From Porticoccus sp041592135 (GTDB lineage Bacteria > Pseudomonadota > Gammaproteobacteria > Pseudomonadales > Porticoccaceae), in NCBI GenBank assembly GCA_041592135.1, contig JBFHQR010000094.1: a stretch of 9,547 nucleotides of DNA; one strand, given 5' to 3'. Under the pieces are notes generated by a model that saw nothing but the letters and a program-made list of their open reading frames with translations, was not told the origin of the DNA and did not search any database. The translations under genes were made by a program, and so were the position numbers. Within the stretch, counting starts at the first letter, position 1. The number at the start of each line of letters is the position of its first letter. This document shows positions 1-5,504 of the stretch, piece after piece.

Positions 1-47
1 ACTCGTCGTTGCTCGTCACTCAGTTAGAACCACTAAATTCATTTCTC

Positions 48-69
48 GCGCCTAGATTGGCGCTTTTTT
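48..69 (+). terminator. Rho-independent terminator-like hairpin
   Basis: GCGCC (48-52) pairs with GGCGC (59-63) around a 6-nt loop and is followed by six T (64-69) on the + strand. It would end a + strand transcript entering from the left of the window, whose gene is not visible. The stem is only 5 bp, so strength is uncertain. Confidence 0.45.
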
Positions 70-108
70 AGTCACAACAGAGGCAACCAAATTAGTGTGA
101 ACAGGCCC

Positions 109-135
109 TAGTTGTTTGGTGAGGCGTGCCGGATT
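109..135 (-). repeat. Degenerate copy of tRNA-Lys 3' end and flank (copy A)
   Basis: These 27 bases match 463-489 (the 3' acceptor/T-arm end of tRNA-Lys plus 9 nt beyond CCA) at 24 of 27 positions by hand alignment. The shared part includes the TAGTTGTTT flank, which belongs to the tRNA terminator region, so a piece of DNA larger than the tRNA end was copied. On the minus strand the copy ends in CACCA. It lies within a segment (117-193) of about tRNA length, whose ends pair (118-125 with 186-193, one G-U) and which holds a 5-bp stem with a 7-nt loop at its centre. It may be a decayed tRNA pseudogene or an attachment-site remnant. Confidence 0.55.
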
Positions 136-152
136 ACTCGCGCCCTGCGGGT

Positions 153-169
153 CGCCACTTGCAGTGGCG
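153..169. repeat. Short perfect inverted repeat
   Basis: CGCCACT (153-159) and AGTGGCG (163-169) form a 7-bp stem with a 3-nt loop, or a 5-bp stem with a 7-nt loop like an anticodon arm. It sits in the middle of the tRNA-like segment 117-193. Confidence 0.5.
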
Positions 170-285
170 CTGTCTCGCGGCCTGAGCCTCGCCACAGCGG
201 AATGAAAAAGCGGTTTATTTTTGCCGGGATTATTACGGAAGGCCGGGATGCCCCTGTGCACTAACAGTCGCGGTCCTTTGGATAG

Positions 286-303
286 GGTGGGTAGTGCTGG
301 ATT
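286..303 (-). repeat. Degenerate copy of tRNA-Lys 3' end (copy B)
   Basis: These 18 bases match 472-489, the 3' end of tRNA-Lys including the CC of CCA, at 17 of 18 positions. On the minus strand, a GGTTCGA motif like the 5' half of a T-arm lies about 85 nt upstream (388-394), with a run of hairpins in between. Copy B therefore looks like a T-arm and acceptor end interrupted by a hairpin block. Confidence 0.5.
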
Positions 304-306
304 GAC

Positions 307-331
307 TCAAAACAGTTTGTAACTGTTTTGA
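307..331. repeat. Perfect 11-bp inverted repeat
   Basis: Arms 307-317 and 321-331 pair perfectly around a 3-nt loop, giving a stable hairpin on either strand. There is no T-run beside it, so it does not look like a classical terminator. Next to it are CCCCATGGGG (332-341) and a GGCC/GGCC hairpin at 349-359. Confidence 0.6.
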
Positions 332-367
332 CCCCATGGGGGCTTCGCGGCCTGCGGCCTCTCGGTC

Positions 368-387
368 CAAACTCCTGACGGAGTTTG
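368..387. repeat. 8-bp inverted repeat
   Basis: CAAACTCC (368-375) pairs with GGAGTTTG (380-387) around the loop TGAC. It is followed on the + strand by TCGAACC, a T-arm-like heptamer. It belongs to the same hairpin cluster as 307-331 and resembles extragenic palindromic repeats; copy number elsewhere is unknown. Confidence 0.5.
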
Positions 388-428
388 TCGAACCACGCCT
401 TAACGAACGAGTCCAACAAATCGCCTAC

Positions 429-467
429 AACTAAAAAGGCCACCCCAACGGGGTGGCCTTTTTAGTT
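429..467 (-). terminator. Strong bidirectional terminator after tRNA-Lys
   Basis: Arms 429-446 and 450-467 are perfectly complementary over 18 bp with a 3-nt loop. The stem carries A5 on one side and T5 on the other, so both strands give a GC-rich stem (GGCCACCCC/GGGGTGGCC) followed by a U-run. It starts 4 nt beyond the encoded CCA of tRNA-Lys and should end the minus-strand tRNA (and any queC read-through) transcript, while also blocking + strand transcription. Confidence 0.9.
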
Positions 468-470
468 GTT

Positions 471-546
471 TGGTGGGTCGTGCTGGATTCGAACCAGCGA
501 CCAATTGGTTAAAAGCCAACTGCTCTACCAACTGAGCTAACGACCC
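471..546 (-). tRNA. tRNA-Lys, anticodon UUU, CCA encoded
   Basis: Read on the minus strand this is a complete 76-nt tRNA. The acceptor strand GGGTCGT pairs with ACGACCC, the D-arm begins AGCTCAG, the T-arm is GCTGG-TTCGAAT-CCAGC, and discriminator A is followed by a genomic CCA (471-473). The anticodon loop CTTTTAA at 509-515 puts UUU at 511-513, which decodes AAA/AAG lysine. The sequence is almost identical to the Escherichia coli tRNA-Lys I remember. It lies 47 nt after queC and has its own candidate promoter and a strong terminator. The equivalent gene in Pseudomonas aeruginosa is a known integration site for genomic islands, in keeping with the degraded 3'-end copies beyond it. Confidence 0.97.
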
Positions 547-561
547 TTGGAAGAGGCGCAT

Positions 562-589
562 ATCTTACTTATGGAGGATCAAAAATCAA
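562..589 (-). promoter_or_regulatory. Candidate sigma-70 promoter for tRNA-Lys
   Basis: On the minus strand TTGATT (584-589) and TAAGAT (562-567) are 16 bp apart, each matching the consensus at 4 of 6. A GC-containing stretch lies between the -10 and the start of the tRNA, as in stringently controlled stable-RNA promoters. The position, about 15 nt before the mature 5' end, is suitable. It is inferred from sequence only. Confidence 0.4.
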
Positions 590-593
590 GTAT

Positions 594-1283
594 TTATTTC
601 GTGGGAATGTATCGCGTCGGGTCGTCGACGCCCGCCTGTTCGAAACCCGCTTTGCGCAGTCGGCAACTGTCGCATTTTCCACAGGCGAGTCCCTGCTCGG
701 TAGCCTGATAGCAGGAGACCGTTTGCGCGTAATCGACACCGGCGGCAACGCCCTGGCGGATAATATCGGCTTTGCTCAAGTCAATCAGCAGCTTGTTGAT
801 ACGCAGGTATTTGCCTTCCACCCCAGCCCTGGTGGCGAGGTTGGCCATTTTCTCGAATGCCTCGATGTATTCCGGGCGGCAGTCGGGATAGCCGGAGTAA
901 TCCACGGCATTGACGCCGATAAAGATATCCTGGGCTTCCAGCACCTCCGCCCAGCCCAGGGCAATGGACAGAAACACCGTATTGCGCGCGGGCACGTAGG
1001 TCACTGGAATACCTGTCGTCTGTACCTCGGGAACGTTGATGCTGTCATCGGTCAGGGCCGAGCCGCCAATGGTCCTCAGGTCCAGCTTGACCACTTTGTG
1101 CTGCTCCGCGCCCAGTTGCGCTGAACAGCGGCGCGCCGCCGCCAGCTCCGCCTGGGCGCGCTGCCCGTAGTCGAAACTCAGGGTAAAGCAGCGAAAGCCC
1201 TGTTGCCGCGCCATGGCCAGCACGGTGGTGGAGTCCAGGCCACCGGATACCAGCACCACCGCTTTTTTATCGAGTTCAGTCAT
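594..1283 (-). CDS. queC: 7-cyano-7-deazaguanine (preQ0) synthase QueC
   Basis: QueC converts 7-carboxy-7-deazaguanine to preQ0 using ATP and ammonia, in the cytoplasmic pathway to queuosine in tRNA. The 229-aa product has the usual length. The N-type ATP pyrophosphatase loop SGGLDST is at residues 13-19, the central PARNTVFLS segment at 98-106, and four zinc-binding cysteines lie near the end (C191, C201, C204, C207 in SCYQ...CGKCDSC). The ATG is 6 nt after the queE stop, so the pair is almost certainly co-transcribed and perhaps translationally coupled; only a weak GGGA precedes it. tRNA-Lys follows in the same direction. QueC acts directly after QueE, its neighbour, which supports both calls. 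Confidence 0.97.
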   Translation of the reverse strand: MTELDKKAVVLVSGGLDSTTVLAMARQQGFRCFTLSFDYGQRAQAELAAARRCSAQLGAEQHKVVKLDLRTIGGSALTDDSINVPEVQTTGIPVTYVPARNTVFLSIALGWAEVLEAQDIFIGVNAVDYSGYPDCRPEYIEAFEKMANLATRAGVEGKYLRINKLLIDLSKADIIRQGVAAGVDYAQTVSCYQATEQGLACGKCDSCRLRKAGFEQAGVDDPTRYIPTK

Positions 1284-1289
1284 CGCAGG

Positions 1290-1940
1290 TCAATATCCCG
1301 GTTGGTCCTTCCACAACAGTTTGTGTAATTGCAGCTGGAATCTGACAGGCAGCCTGTCCGCCAGTATCCACTCCGCCAGCTCGGTGGCGTCCAGTGTGCC
1401 GTGACTGGGAGAGAAGAGGATCTCGCCCACCCGTCCGGGCAGCGACAGTTCATCCAGCTTGAGCCGCGCCCACTCGTAATCCCGGCGATCACAGATGACA
1501 AACTTTAGCTGATCCCGAGGTGTCAGGCAGGCGATATTGTCATAGAGATTGCGGTTGGCCTCCCCCGATGCCGGGGTCTTCAGATCCATGACCTTGACGA
1601 CCCGGCTGTCCACCTCGGCCACGGAGAGCGCGCCGGCCGTTTCCAGCGACACCGCATAGCCCCGATCACATAGCGCCGTCAACAGCGCAAGACAAGCTCT
1701 CTGCGCCAGCGGCTCACCCCCGGTCACACAGACCCGGGAGACCTGGAAGGCGGCGATTTCATCGAGGATCTGCTGTTGGGATTTTCGCTCTCCGCCGTAG
1801 AACGCGTATTCCGTGTCACAGTAATGACAGCGCAGCGGACACCCGGTGAGACGCACAAACACGGTCGGCAGGCCCACCGTGGAGGATTCTCCCTGCAGGG
1901 AATAAAAAATTTCGGTGATACGAAGGGAAGTCTGTTCCAT
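1290..1940 (-). CDS. queE: 7-carboxy-7-deazaguanine synthase QueE (radical SAM)
   Basis: QueE uses S-adenosylmethionine and a [4Fe-4S] cluster to contract 6-carboxytetrahydropterin to 7-carboxy-7-deazaguanine, the substrate of QueC. The 216-aa protein begins RITEIFYSLQGE (residues 7-18), typical of the family. It has the cluster motif C34-x3-C38-x2-C41 in LTGCPLRCHYC and the TGGEPL glycine-rich SAM motif at 73-78. The ATG at 1938-1940 fits the family N-terminus. No clear Shine-Dalgarno sequence precedes it; a 7-bp hairpin lies 9 nt upstream instead. It is separated from cpoB by 79 nt holding a probable terminator, so queE-queC may have its own promoter, which I could not identify with confidence. 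Confidence 0.96.
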   Translation of the reverse strand: MEQTSLRITEIFYSLQGESSTVGLPTVFVRLTGCPLRCHYCDTEYAFYGGERKSQQQILDEIAAFQVSRVCVTGGEPLAQRACLALLTALCDRGYAVSLETAGALSVAEVDSRVVKVMDLKTPASGEANRNLYDNIACLTPRDQLKFVICDRRDYEWARLKLDELSLPGRVGEILFSPSHGTLDATELAEWILADRLPVRFQLQLHKLLWKDQPGY

Positions 1941-1949
1941 GGGGCAATG

Positions 1950-1971
1950 CTGCGCGATACAAACCGCGCAG
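1950..1971 (-). promoter_or_regulatory. Hairpin just upstream of the queE start
   Basis: CTGCGCG and CGCGCAG form a perfect 7-bp stem with an 8-nt loop, ending 9 nt before the queE ATG, where a ribosome-binding site would normally be. It could influence queE translation or mRNA stability. It lacks the pseudoknot layout of known preQ1 riboswitches, so I do not call it one. Confidence 0.4.
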
Positions 1972-1979
1972 TTTAACGG

Positions 1980-2008
1980 AAAAAAGCCGCTGCGGTGTAA
2001 CCGGGCTT
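1980..2008 (-). terminator. Probable terminator after cpoB
   Basis: On the minus strand AAGCC-CGGT pairs with ACCG and GGCTT, with a 4-nt bulge on the 3' side (2004-2008 with 1984-1988), followed by a run of T down to 1980. It lies 11 nt past the cpoB stop. The bulge makes it imperfect, so some read-through into queE-queC is possible. An 8-base direct repeat, CCGGTTAC, lies at its start. Confidence 0.5.
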
Positions 2009-2019
2009 AGTAACCGGAC

Positions 2020-2781
2020 TTAAAAGTTCTGCTGCAGATAGCGCTGCGCCAGCTTGGCGGCGTTGTCATTGCCGGCAGCGGCCTTCTCCAGCAGGTTTTT
2101 AGCCTTGGCGTTATCGCCCATCAAGTGATACACCTGGCCCAGCTTGAAGGTCGCATCGGCGGCCTTGCGGTGAGCGGGATAGCTGTTCACCACGGCACTG
2201 AATGCCTGCCGGGCTGGTTCCAGCTGATTTTGCAACAGGTAAATCTCACCCAGCCAGTAGTGGGCATTCGCCGTATAGGCGCCATTGGGGTAGCGTTCGA
2301 TATGCTCCTTGAAGAGCGCGACGGCTTCGGCAGTCTTACCCGCCTTTAGTTCATTGTAGGCACGGGTGTAATGGGCTGCGCCATCATCGCCGGGGGCTGT
2401 GGTGTTGGTTGCGGAAGCGGCAATGGCATCACTTTGTGCGGGGGGCTGCGTCGCGGCGCCTCCATTGACCAGACCACTGAGACGGCGATCCAGGTCCATA
2501 TAGTCTTCCAACTGGCGCGCTTTGAGCTGCCTGACGTCGTTATTCAACTCCTCGACCATCCCCCGCAGTGTCCGCACCTCATCCTGCAGGAGCTGCAACT
2601 GGTAGTAGCTGTCGCCCACGGGCGGGCTGGATTCGGGAGCAGGTGGCGCCACGGGCACCGGCACAGCAATTGGCGCAGGAGAATAGTTCGGGGAACTGCC
2701 GATTTCGGTAACGGGAGCAGCCGCATAAAGCGCGGGTGACACGGAGGAAAAGAAAAGAATACCGACAATGGTTGCTCGCAT
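2020..2781 (-). CDS. cpoB: Cell division coordinator CpoB (YbgF), periplasmic TPR protein
   Basis: CpoB is the last member of the Tol-Pal cluster; in E. coli it links outer-membrane constriction with septal peptidoglycan synthesis by PBP1B in the periplasm. From the ATG at 2779-2781 the protein has 253 aa. It has a signal peptide (about 1-20, ending ALYA), a proline-rich stretch (about 34-55), a coiled coil (about 58-105, leucine/glutamate-rich heptads) expected to trimerise, a linker, and a C-terminal TPR domain (about 136-250) including HYWLGEIYLLQNQ. I chose this ATG because AGGGG (2790-2794) lies 8 nt upstream. A longer form from TTG at 2823 adds 14 residues but has no suitably spaced ribosome-binding site. 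It lies 164 nt after pal, so it may be less tightly coupled to it. Confidence 0.93.
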   Translation of the reverse strand: MRATIVGILFFSSVSPALYAAAPVTEIGSSPNYSPAPIAVPVPVAPPAPESSPPVGDSYYQLQLLQDEVRTLRGMVEELNNDVRQLKARQLEDYMDLDRRLSGLVNGGAATQPPAQSDAIAASATNTTAPGDDGAAHYTRAYNELKAGKTAEAVALFKEHIERYPNGAYTANAHYWLGEIYLLQNQLEPARQAFSAVVNSYPAHRKAADATFKLGQVYHLMGDNAKAKNLLEKAAAGNDNAAKLAQRYLQQNF

Positions 2782-2895
2782 GAGTCTTACCCCTACGGAT
2801 TTAAGCAGACCTTGTATAGACAAGCGGATCGTGAGGAAGTTGTCCTCCCCGCTTTATACGGCTTGACAACGAGAGCAAGTGACTTCGAGCCAAGA

Positions 2896-2922
2896 CGCCC
2901 GGCGCAACGTTCGCACCGGGCG
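2896..2922 (-). promoter_or_regulatory. Stable hairpin in the pal-cpoB gap
   Basis: In the minus-strand RNA, arms 2912-2922 and 2896-2906 form an 11-bp stem including two G-U pairs, with a 5-nt loop; the outer CGCCCGG/CCGGGCG pairs are perfect. No U-run follows, so it is not a textbook terminator. It starts 23 nt after the pal stop and could protect the 3' end of the tol-pal message or partly uncouple cpoB. The rest of this 164-nt gap holds a TATAAA-like hexamer without a good -35 partner, and a CTTGT/ACAAG inverted repeat at 2811-2824. Confidence 0.55.
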
Positions 2923-2945
2923 CTGTTCTAGTGGCCTTTAAGACC

Positions 2946-3449
2946 TTATTTCATCTCTACACGACGGTTCAGCGCCCAGGATGCATCGTTGCTGCCCATG
3001 GCAGCAGGGCTTTCTTCACCGTAGCTGATCACTTCCATCGCAGCAGCGTTAACGCCTTCCTGAACCAGGAAATCGCGAACCGCATTGGCACGACGTTCGC
3101 CCAGCGCCATGTTGTACTCACGGGTACCGCGCTCGTCAGCATGACCTTCCAAGCGAACAGTGGCCGCCGGGTGAGCACGCAGCCATTCTCCGTGGAGACG
3201 CAGTGCAGCGCGCGCTTCGGCATTCAGTACCGCCTTGTCGAATTCGAAATAGAATACGCGGGGTACGGAGCTGTCAGTGCCCAGAGTGGAACCGCTGACG
3301 TCCCCAGAGCCTACTGTACCAGTAGCAACGGATTCGCTAGGCATAGTAGTGGCACCAGTTTCTTCCTCAGTACCGGTGCTGGAACAGCCCGACAACAGCG
3401 CGGCTACGAAGGTAACCATCGCGCCATATTTGAGCAGTTGATTCTTCAT
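2946..3449 (-). CDS. pal: Peptidoglycan-associated lipoprotein Pal
   Basis: Pal anchors the outer membrane to peptidoglycan and interacts with TolB as part of the Tol-Pal system. The 167-aa precursor has a lipoprotein signal peptide with lipobox LLSGC (lipidated C22). Serines at +2 and +3 and no Asp at +2 predict outer-membrane sorting. A Ser/Thr/Gly-rich linker (about 23-62) precedes an OmpA-like peptidoglycan-binding domain with YFEFDKAVL (67-75), GHADERG (102-108, D105 as ligand residue), GERRA (117-121) and a terminal NRRVE. Shine-Dalgarno AGGAG at 3456-3460 is 6 nt before the ATG. The gene follows tolB by 31 nt with no terminator. It is equivalent to OprL of Pseudomonas. Confidence 0.97.
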   Translation of the reverse strand: MKNQLLKYGAMVTFVAALLSGCSSTGTEEETGATTMPSESVATGTVGSGDVSGSTLGTDSSVPRVFYFEFDKAVLNAEARAALRLHGEWLRAHPAATVRLEGHADERGTREYNMALGERRANAVRDFLVQEGVNAAAMEVISYGEESPAAMGSNDASWALNRRVEMK

Positions 3450-3480
3450 TGTTTTCTCCTGTAACTAAGATGTAGCTTGT

Positions 3481-4770
3481 TTATTTTGGTGACCAGGCTG
3501 GCTCGCGGACATCCCCGAACCGTGCTGGCAATAAAAATTTCACACCCGCATCTAGCGAAACAGCCGCCAGTACTCCCTTGTTACCCTGTTTGGTGGCGTA
3601 GAGAAGCATAGCACCATTGGGAGCAACAGTTGGGGACTCATCTAGATACGTTTGTGTTAAAACTCTCAGGTCGCCCGTGACCAGATCCTGTGTTGCGATA
3701 TGAAAATTCCCATTATCGCGGTGTACCATGACTAAAGTACGCCCATCAGGAGCAAGCCGAGGTCTGGCGTTGTACGACCCCGCGAAGGTTAAACGTTCTA
3801 CCTGTCCACTTGCAATGGTCTGTTTGTATATTTGTGGCGTACCCCCCCTGTCCGAGGTGAATATTAGTGACTTTCCATCGGGGGTCCAGTTTGGTTCTGT
3901 GTCAATGGCGAAGTGACTGGTCATTCGGGTGAACTGCCTGGTACTCAAATCGAAGGTGTAAATTTCCGGATTGCCGTCCTTGGACAGCACCAGCGCCAGC
4001 TTGCGGCCGTCCGGCGACCAGGACGGTGCGCCGTTCAAACCGCGAAAATTGGTCAACTGCTCGCGGGCACCACTGGCCAACTGTTGGCGGAAAATTGCCG
4101 GGCGACCGGTTTCAAACGACACGTACACCAACTCTTTGGCGTCTGGCGACCAGGCCGGTGACATGATCGGCTGCTTGGACTCCAGCAACATCCGCTCGCG
4201 GAAACCATCCGCATCGGACACCATCAGACGAAAGTTCATCCGCCCGTTCAGGGGATAGGCCGTGACATAGGCTACCCGGGTGGAAAATGCCCCCGGGATA
4301 CCGGTGATGGCCTCGTACACCTGATCGCTGATGTAGTGGGCCATATCCCTGACCTGCGTCGGCCCGCCGTCCACCACCTTGGTGAAAACGGTGCGTCCCC
4401 CGGTCACCTCCACCAAACTGAAGGTGACATGGAAACGACCGGCGCTGTCGGCGGCCTCACCCACCACCAGATACTCTGCGCCGAGGATGCGCCAGTCGCG
4501 GTAGTAGACATCCTTGATGGCGGCCGGAAACGACAACATATTCTGGCGTGGAATGGCGCTGAACAGCCCGCTGCGCTCCAAATCTGCCGACACGATATTG
4601 CTGACATCCTCGGGGAGTGCTCGACCGCCCTGGGTTATTGGGGAAATGCCGATACGGGTGGGATTATCCACACCCTGGGTAATTTCAATGGTGAACTCGG
4701 CCATGGCCGGCGACAGCCACACTAGCAGCGTCAACGACAGCGAGGCCAGTAACCCTTGCTTTCTTCTCAC
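3481..4770 (-). CDS. tolB: Tol-Pal system periplasmic protein TolB
   Basis: TolB is a periplasmic protein that binds either Pal or, through its mature N-terminus, TolA, and so helps move Pal during constriction. The 429-aa length is standard. A signal peptide with RRK n-region is cleaved after about A24 (PAMA), leaving EFTIEIT as the mature start. The N-terminal domain spans about 25-160, and a six-bladed beta-propeller follows with repeated W/APDG motifs (WSPD 207-210, WSPDG 251-255, WTPDG 295-299, APDG 340-343, WSPK at the end). The start is GTG, with GAGG (4780-4783) 9 nt upstream and 3 nt after the tolA stop, suggesting translational coupling. The 3' third appears lower in GC than the 5' part. 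Confidence 0.97.
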   Translation of the reverse strand: MRRKQGLLASLSLTLLVWLSPAMAEFTIEITQGVDNPTRIGISPITQGGRALPEDVSNIVSADLERSGLFSAIPRQNMLSFPAAIKDVYYRDWRILGAEYLVVGEAADSAGRFHVTFSLVEVTGGRTVFTKVVDGGPTQVRDMAHYISDQVYEAITGIPGAFSTRVAYVTAYPLNGRMNFRLMVSDADGFRERMLLESKQPIMSPAWSPDAKELVYVSFETGRPAIFRQQLASGAREQLTNFRGLNGAPSWSPDGRKLALVLSKDGNPEIYTFDLSTRQFTRMTSHFAIDTEPNWTPDGKSLIFTSDRGGTPQIYKQTIASGQVERLTFAGSYNARPRLAPDGRTLVMVHRDNGNFHIATQDLVTGDLRVLTQTYLDESPTVAPNGAMLLYATKQGNKGVLAAVSLDAGVKFLLPARFGDVREPAWSPK

Positions 4771-4773
4771 AAC

Positions 4774-5499
4774 CTATAACCTCAAATCGTCCGGTCTGAA
4801 TACCAATGAGAGTTTTCGAAAATATTTCTCGAATACCCTCGGATCTTTAATTTCCTGCAATTTTTCAAAGCGGCCCACTTTGTACACCGCCTGTTCTGCG
4901 GAGCGATCAAACGCCGAATTGCCGCTGGAACGCACCACCGCGACACTGATGACCTGACCAGTGGGCACCAACTGCACCAGCAATTCAACCTCCATATCCC
5001 GGCGCGCGCTGGGGGGACGGCTCCAGTTGGCGGCGATGCGTTCAAAAATGTAGTCGTGGTAACTGGTGGCCACCTCCTCATCATTGGCGGCGGCCAGAAA
5101 CTCTTCTTCCTGGGCCAGGGCACTGGCCAATTCCTGCTGCAGCTGTTTTTTATCCGGCTGCGGCTTGTGCACCGGTTGCGGTGTCGGCTTGGGGGCCGGC
5201 TTTGCCACTGGTTTTGGCGTTGGCTTGGGAGCCGGCTTCGGCGCCGGCTTGGGTTTGGGTTTTGGCGCCGGGTTGGGTGCCGGCTTGGGCGCCGGTTTCG
5301 GTTTGACCACGGGCTTTGGCTGCGGCCTGGCCTTTTGCTCCAGGGTTAACAATTTCGCCTGCACATATTTCGGCTGCGCCACTTTGCGCTGTTTGTGCTC
5401 CGGCTCCCAGTGAAACACCATCAGCGCCACCACGCCGGCGTGCAGCAACAGGCTGACCAGCACGGCCAGGGTGTATGAAGAAGCTCTCCCCGAAAACAC
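4774..5499 (-). CDS. tolA: TolA inner-membrane protein with Pro/Lys-rich linker
   Basis: TolA spans the periplasm and passes proton-motive energy from TolQR to TolB-Pal. The 241-aa product has a short cytoplasmic N-terminus, one membrane helix (about 9-29, ending in a SxxxH-like SLLLH segment), a Pro/Lys-rich linker (about 59-115, KPAP/KPTP units), a short Gln/Glu/Ala helix (about 117-140), and a C-terminal domain (about 145-241). That last domain resembles the TolA/TonB C-terminal fold, with YIFERIAANWSRP, GQVISVAVVRSSG and AFDRSAEQAV. E. coli TolA is much longer (about 421 aa) with an Ala/Lys helical middle. The call rests on position between tolR and tolB plus the C-terminal domain. The start is GTG, 5 nt after the tolR stop, with a weak ribosome-binding site. 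Confidence 0.93.
   Translation of the reverse strand: MFSGRASSYTLAVLVSLLLHAGVVALMVFHWEPEHKQRKVAQPKYVQAKLLTLEQKARPQPKPVVKPKPAPKPAPNPAPKPKPKPAPKPAPKPTPKPVAKPAPKPTPQPVHKPQPDKKQLQQELASALAQEEEFLAAANDEEVATSYHDYIFERIAANWSRPPSARRDMEVELLVQLVPTGQVISVAVVRSSGNSAFDRSAEQAVYKVGRFEKLQEIKDPRVFEKYFRKLSLVFRPDDLRL
5155..5325 (-). repeat. Coding repeat for (KPxP)n linker of TolA
   Basis: About 170 bp of degenerate 6- to 12-bp units (GGCTTGGGCGCC-like on the + strand) encode alternating Lys-Pro with Ala, Thr or Val. The repetition makes length change by slippage plausible, and it gives rise to spurious Gly-rich open frames on the + strand. Confidence 0.8.
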
Positions 5500-5504
5500 G
5501 GTTG

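Larger units (their letters stand above)
1..428. other. Gene-free, hairpin-rich region downstream of tRNA-Lys
   Basis: I see no convincing gene here. Two minus-strand open frames (52-261 and 261-443) begin at weak starts, have no ribosome-binding site, and the second starts inside a terminator; their products are low-complexity and unlike any family I know. The DNA instead holds several inverted repeats (153-169, 307-331, 332-341, 368-387), a + strand terminator-like hairpin near the left edge, and two degraded copies of the tRNA-Lys 3' end. This suggests a non-coding repeat region or an eroded integration site rather than coding DNA. Confidence 0.6.

Noticed and set aside
52..443. Two small minus-strand open frames (69 and 60 codons)
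   Set aside because: Weak starts without ribosome-binding sites, overlap with hairpins and a terminator, and no family resemblance.
1950..1971. preQ1 riboswitch upstream of queE
   Set aside because: Only a simple hairpin is present; I see neither the A-rich tail nor the pseudoknot pairing of preQ1-I, nor the layout of the other classes.
2782..2823. TTG start for cpoB adding 14 residues
   Set aside because: There is no suitably spaced Shine-Dalgarno sequence. The ATG at 2781 has AGGGG 8 nt upstream and gives a normal signal peptide.
2931..3464. 177-codon + strand open frame opposite pal
   Set aside because: It lies wholly antisense to pal, which has a lipobox, OmpA motifs and a strong ribosome-binding site.
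5155..5325. CRISPR-like repetition
   Set aside because: The units are 6-12 bp, in frame, without spacers, and code for a Lys-Pro linker.
5056..5413. Gly/Leu-rich open frames on the + strand opposite tolA
   Set aside because: They are the complement of the KPxP repeat; the low-complexity translation follows from the repeat itself.
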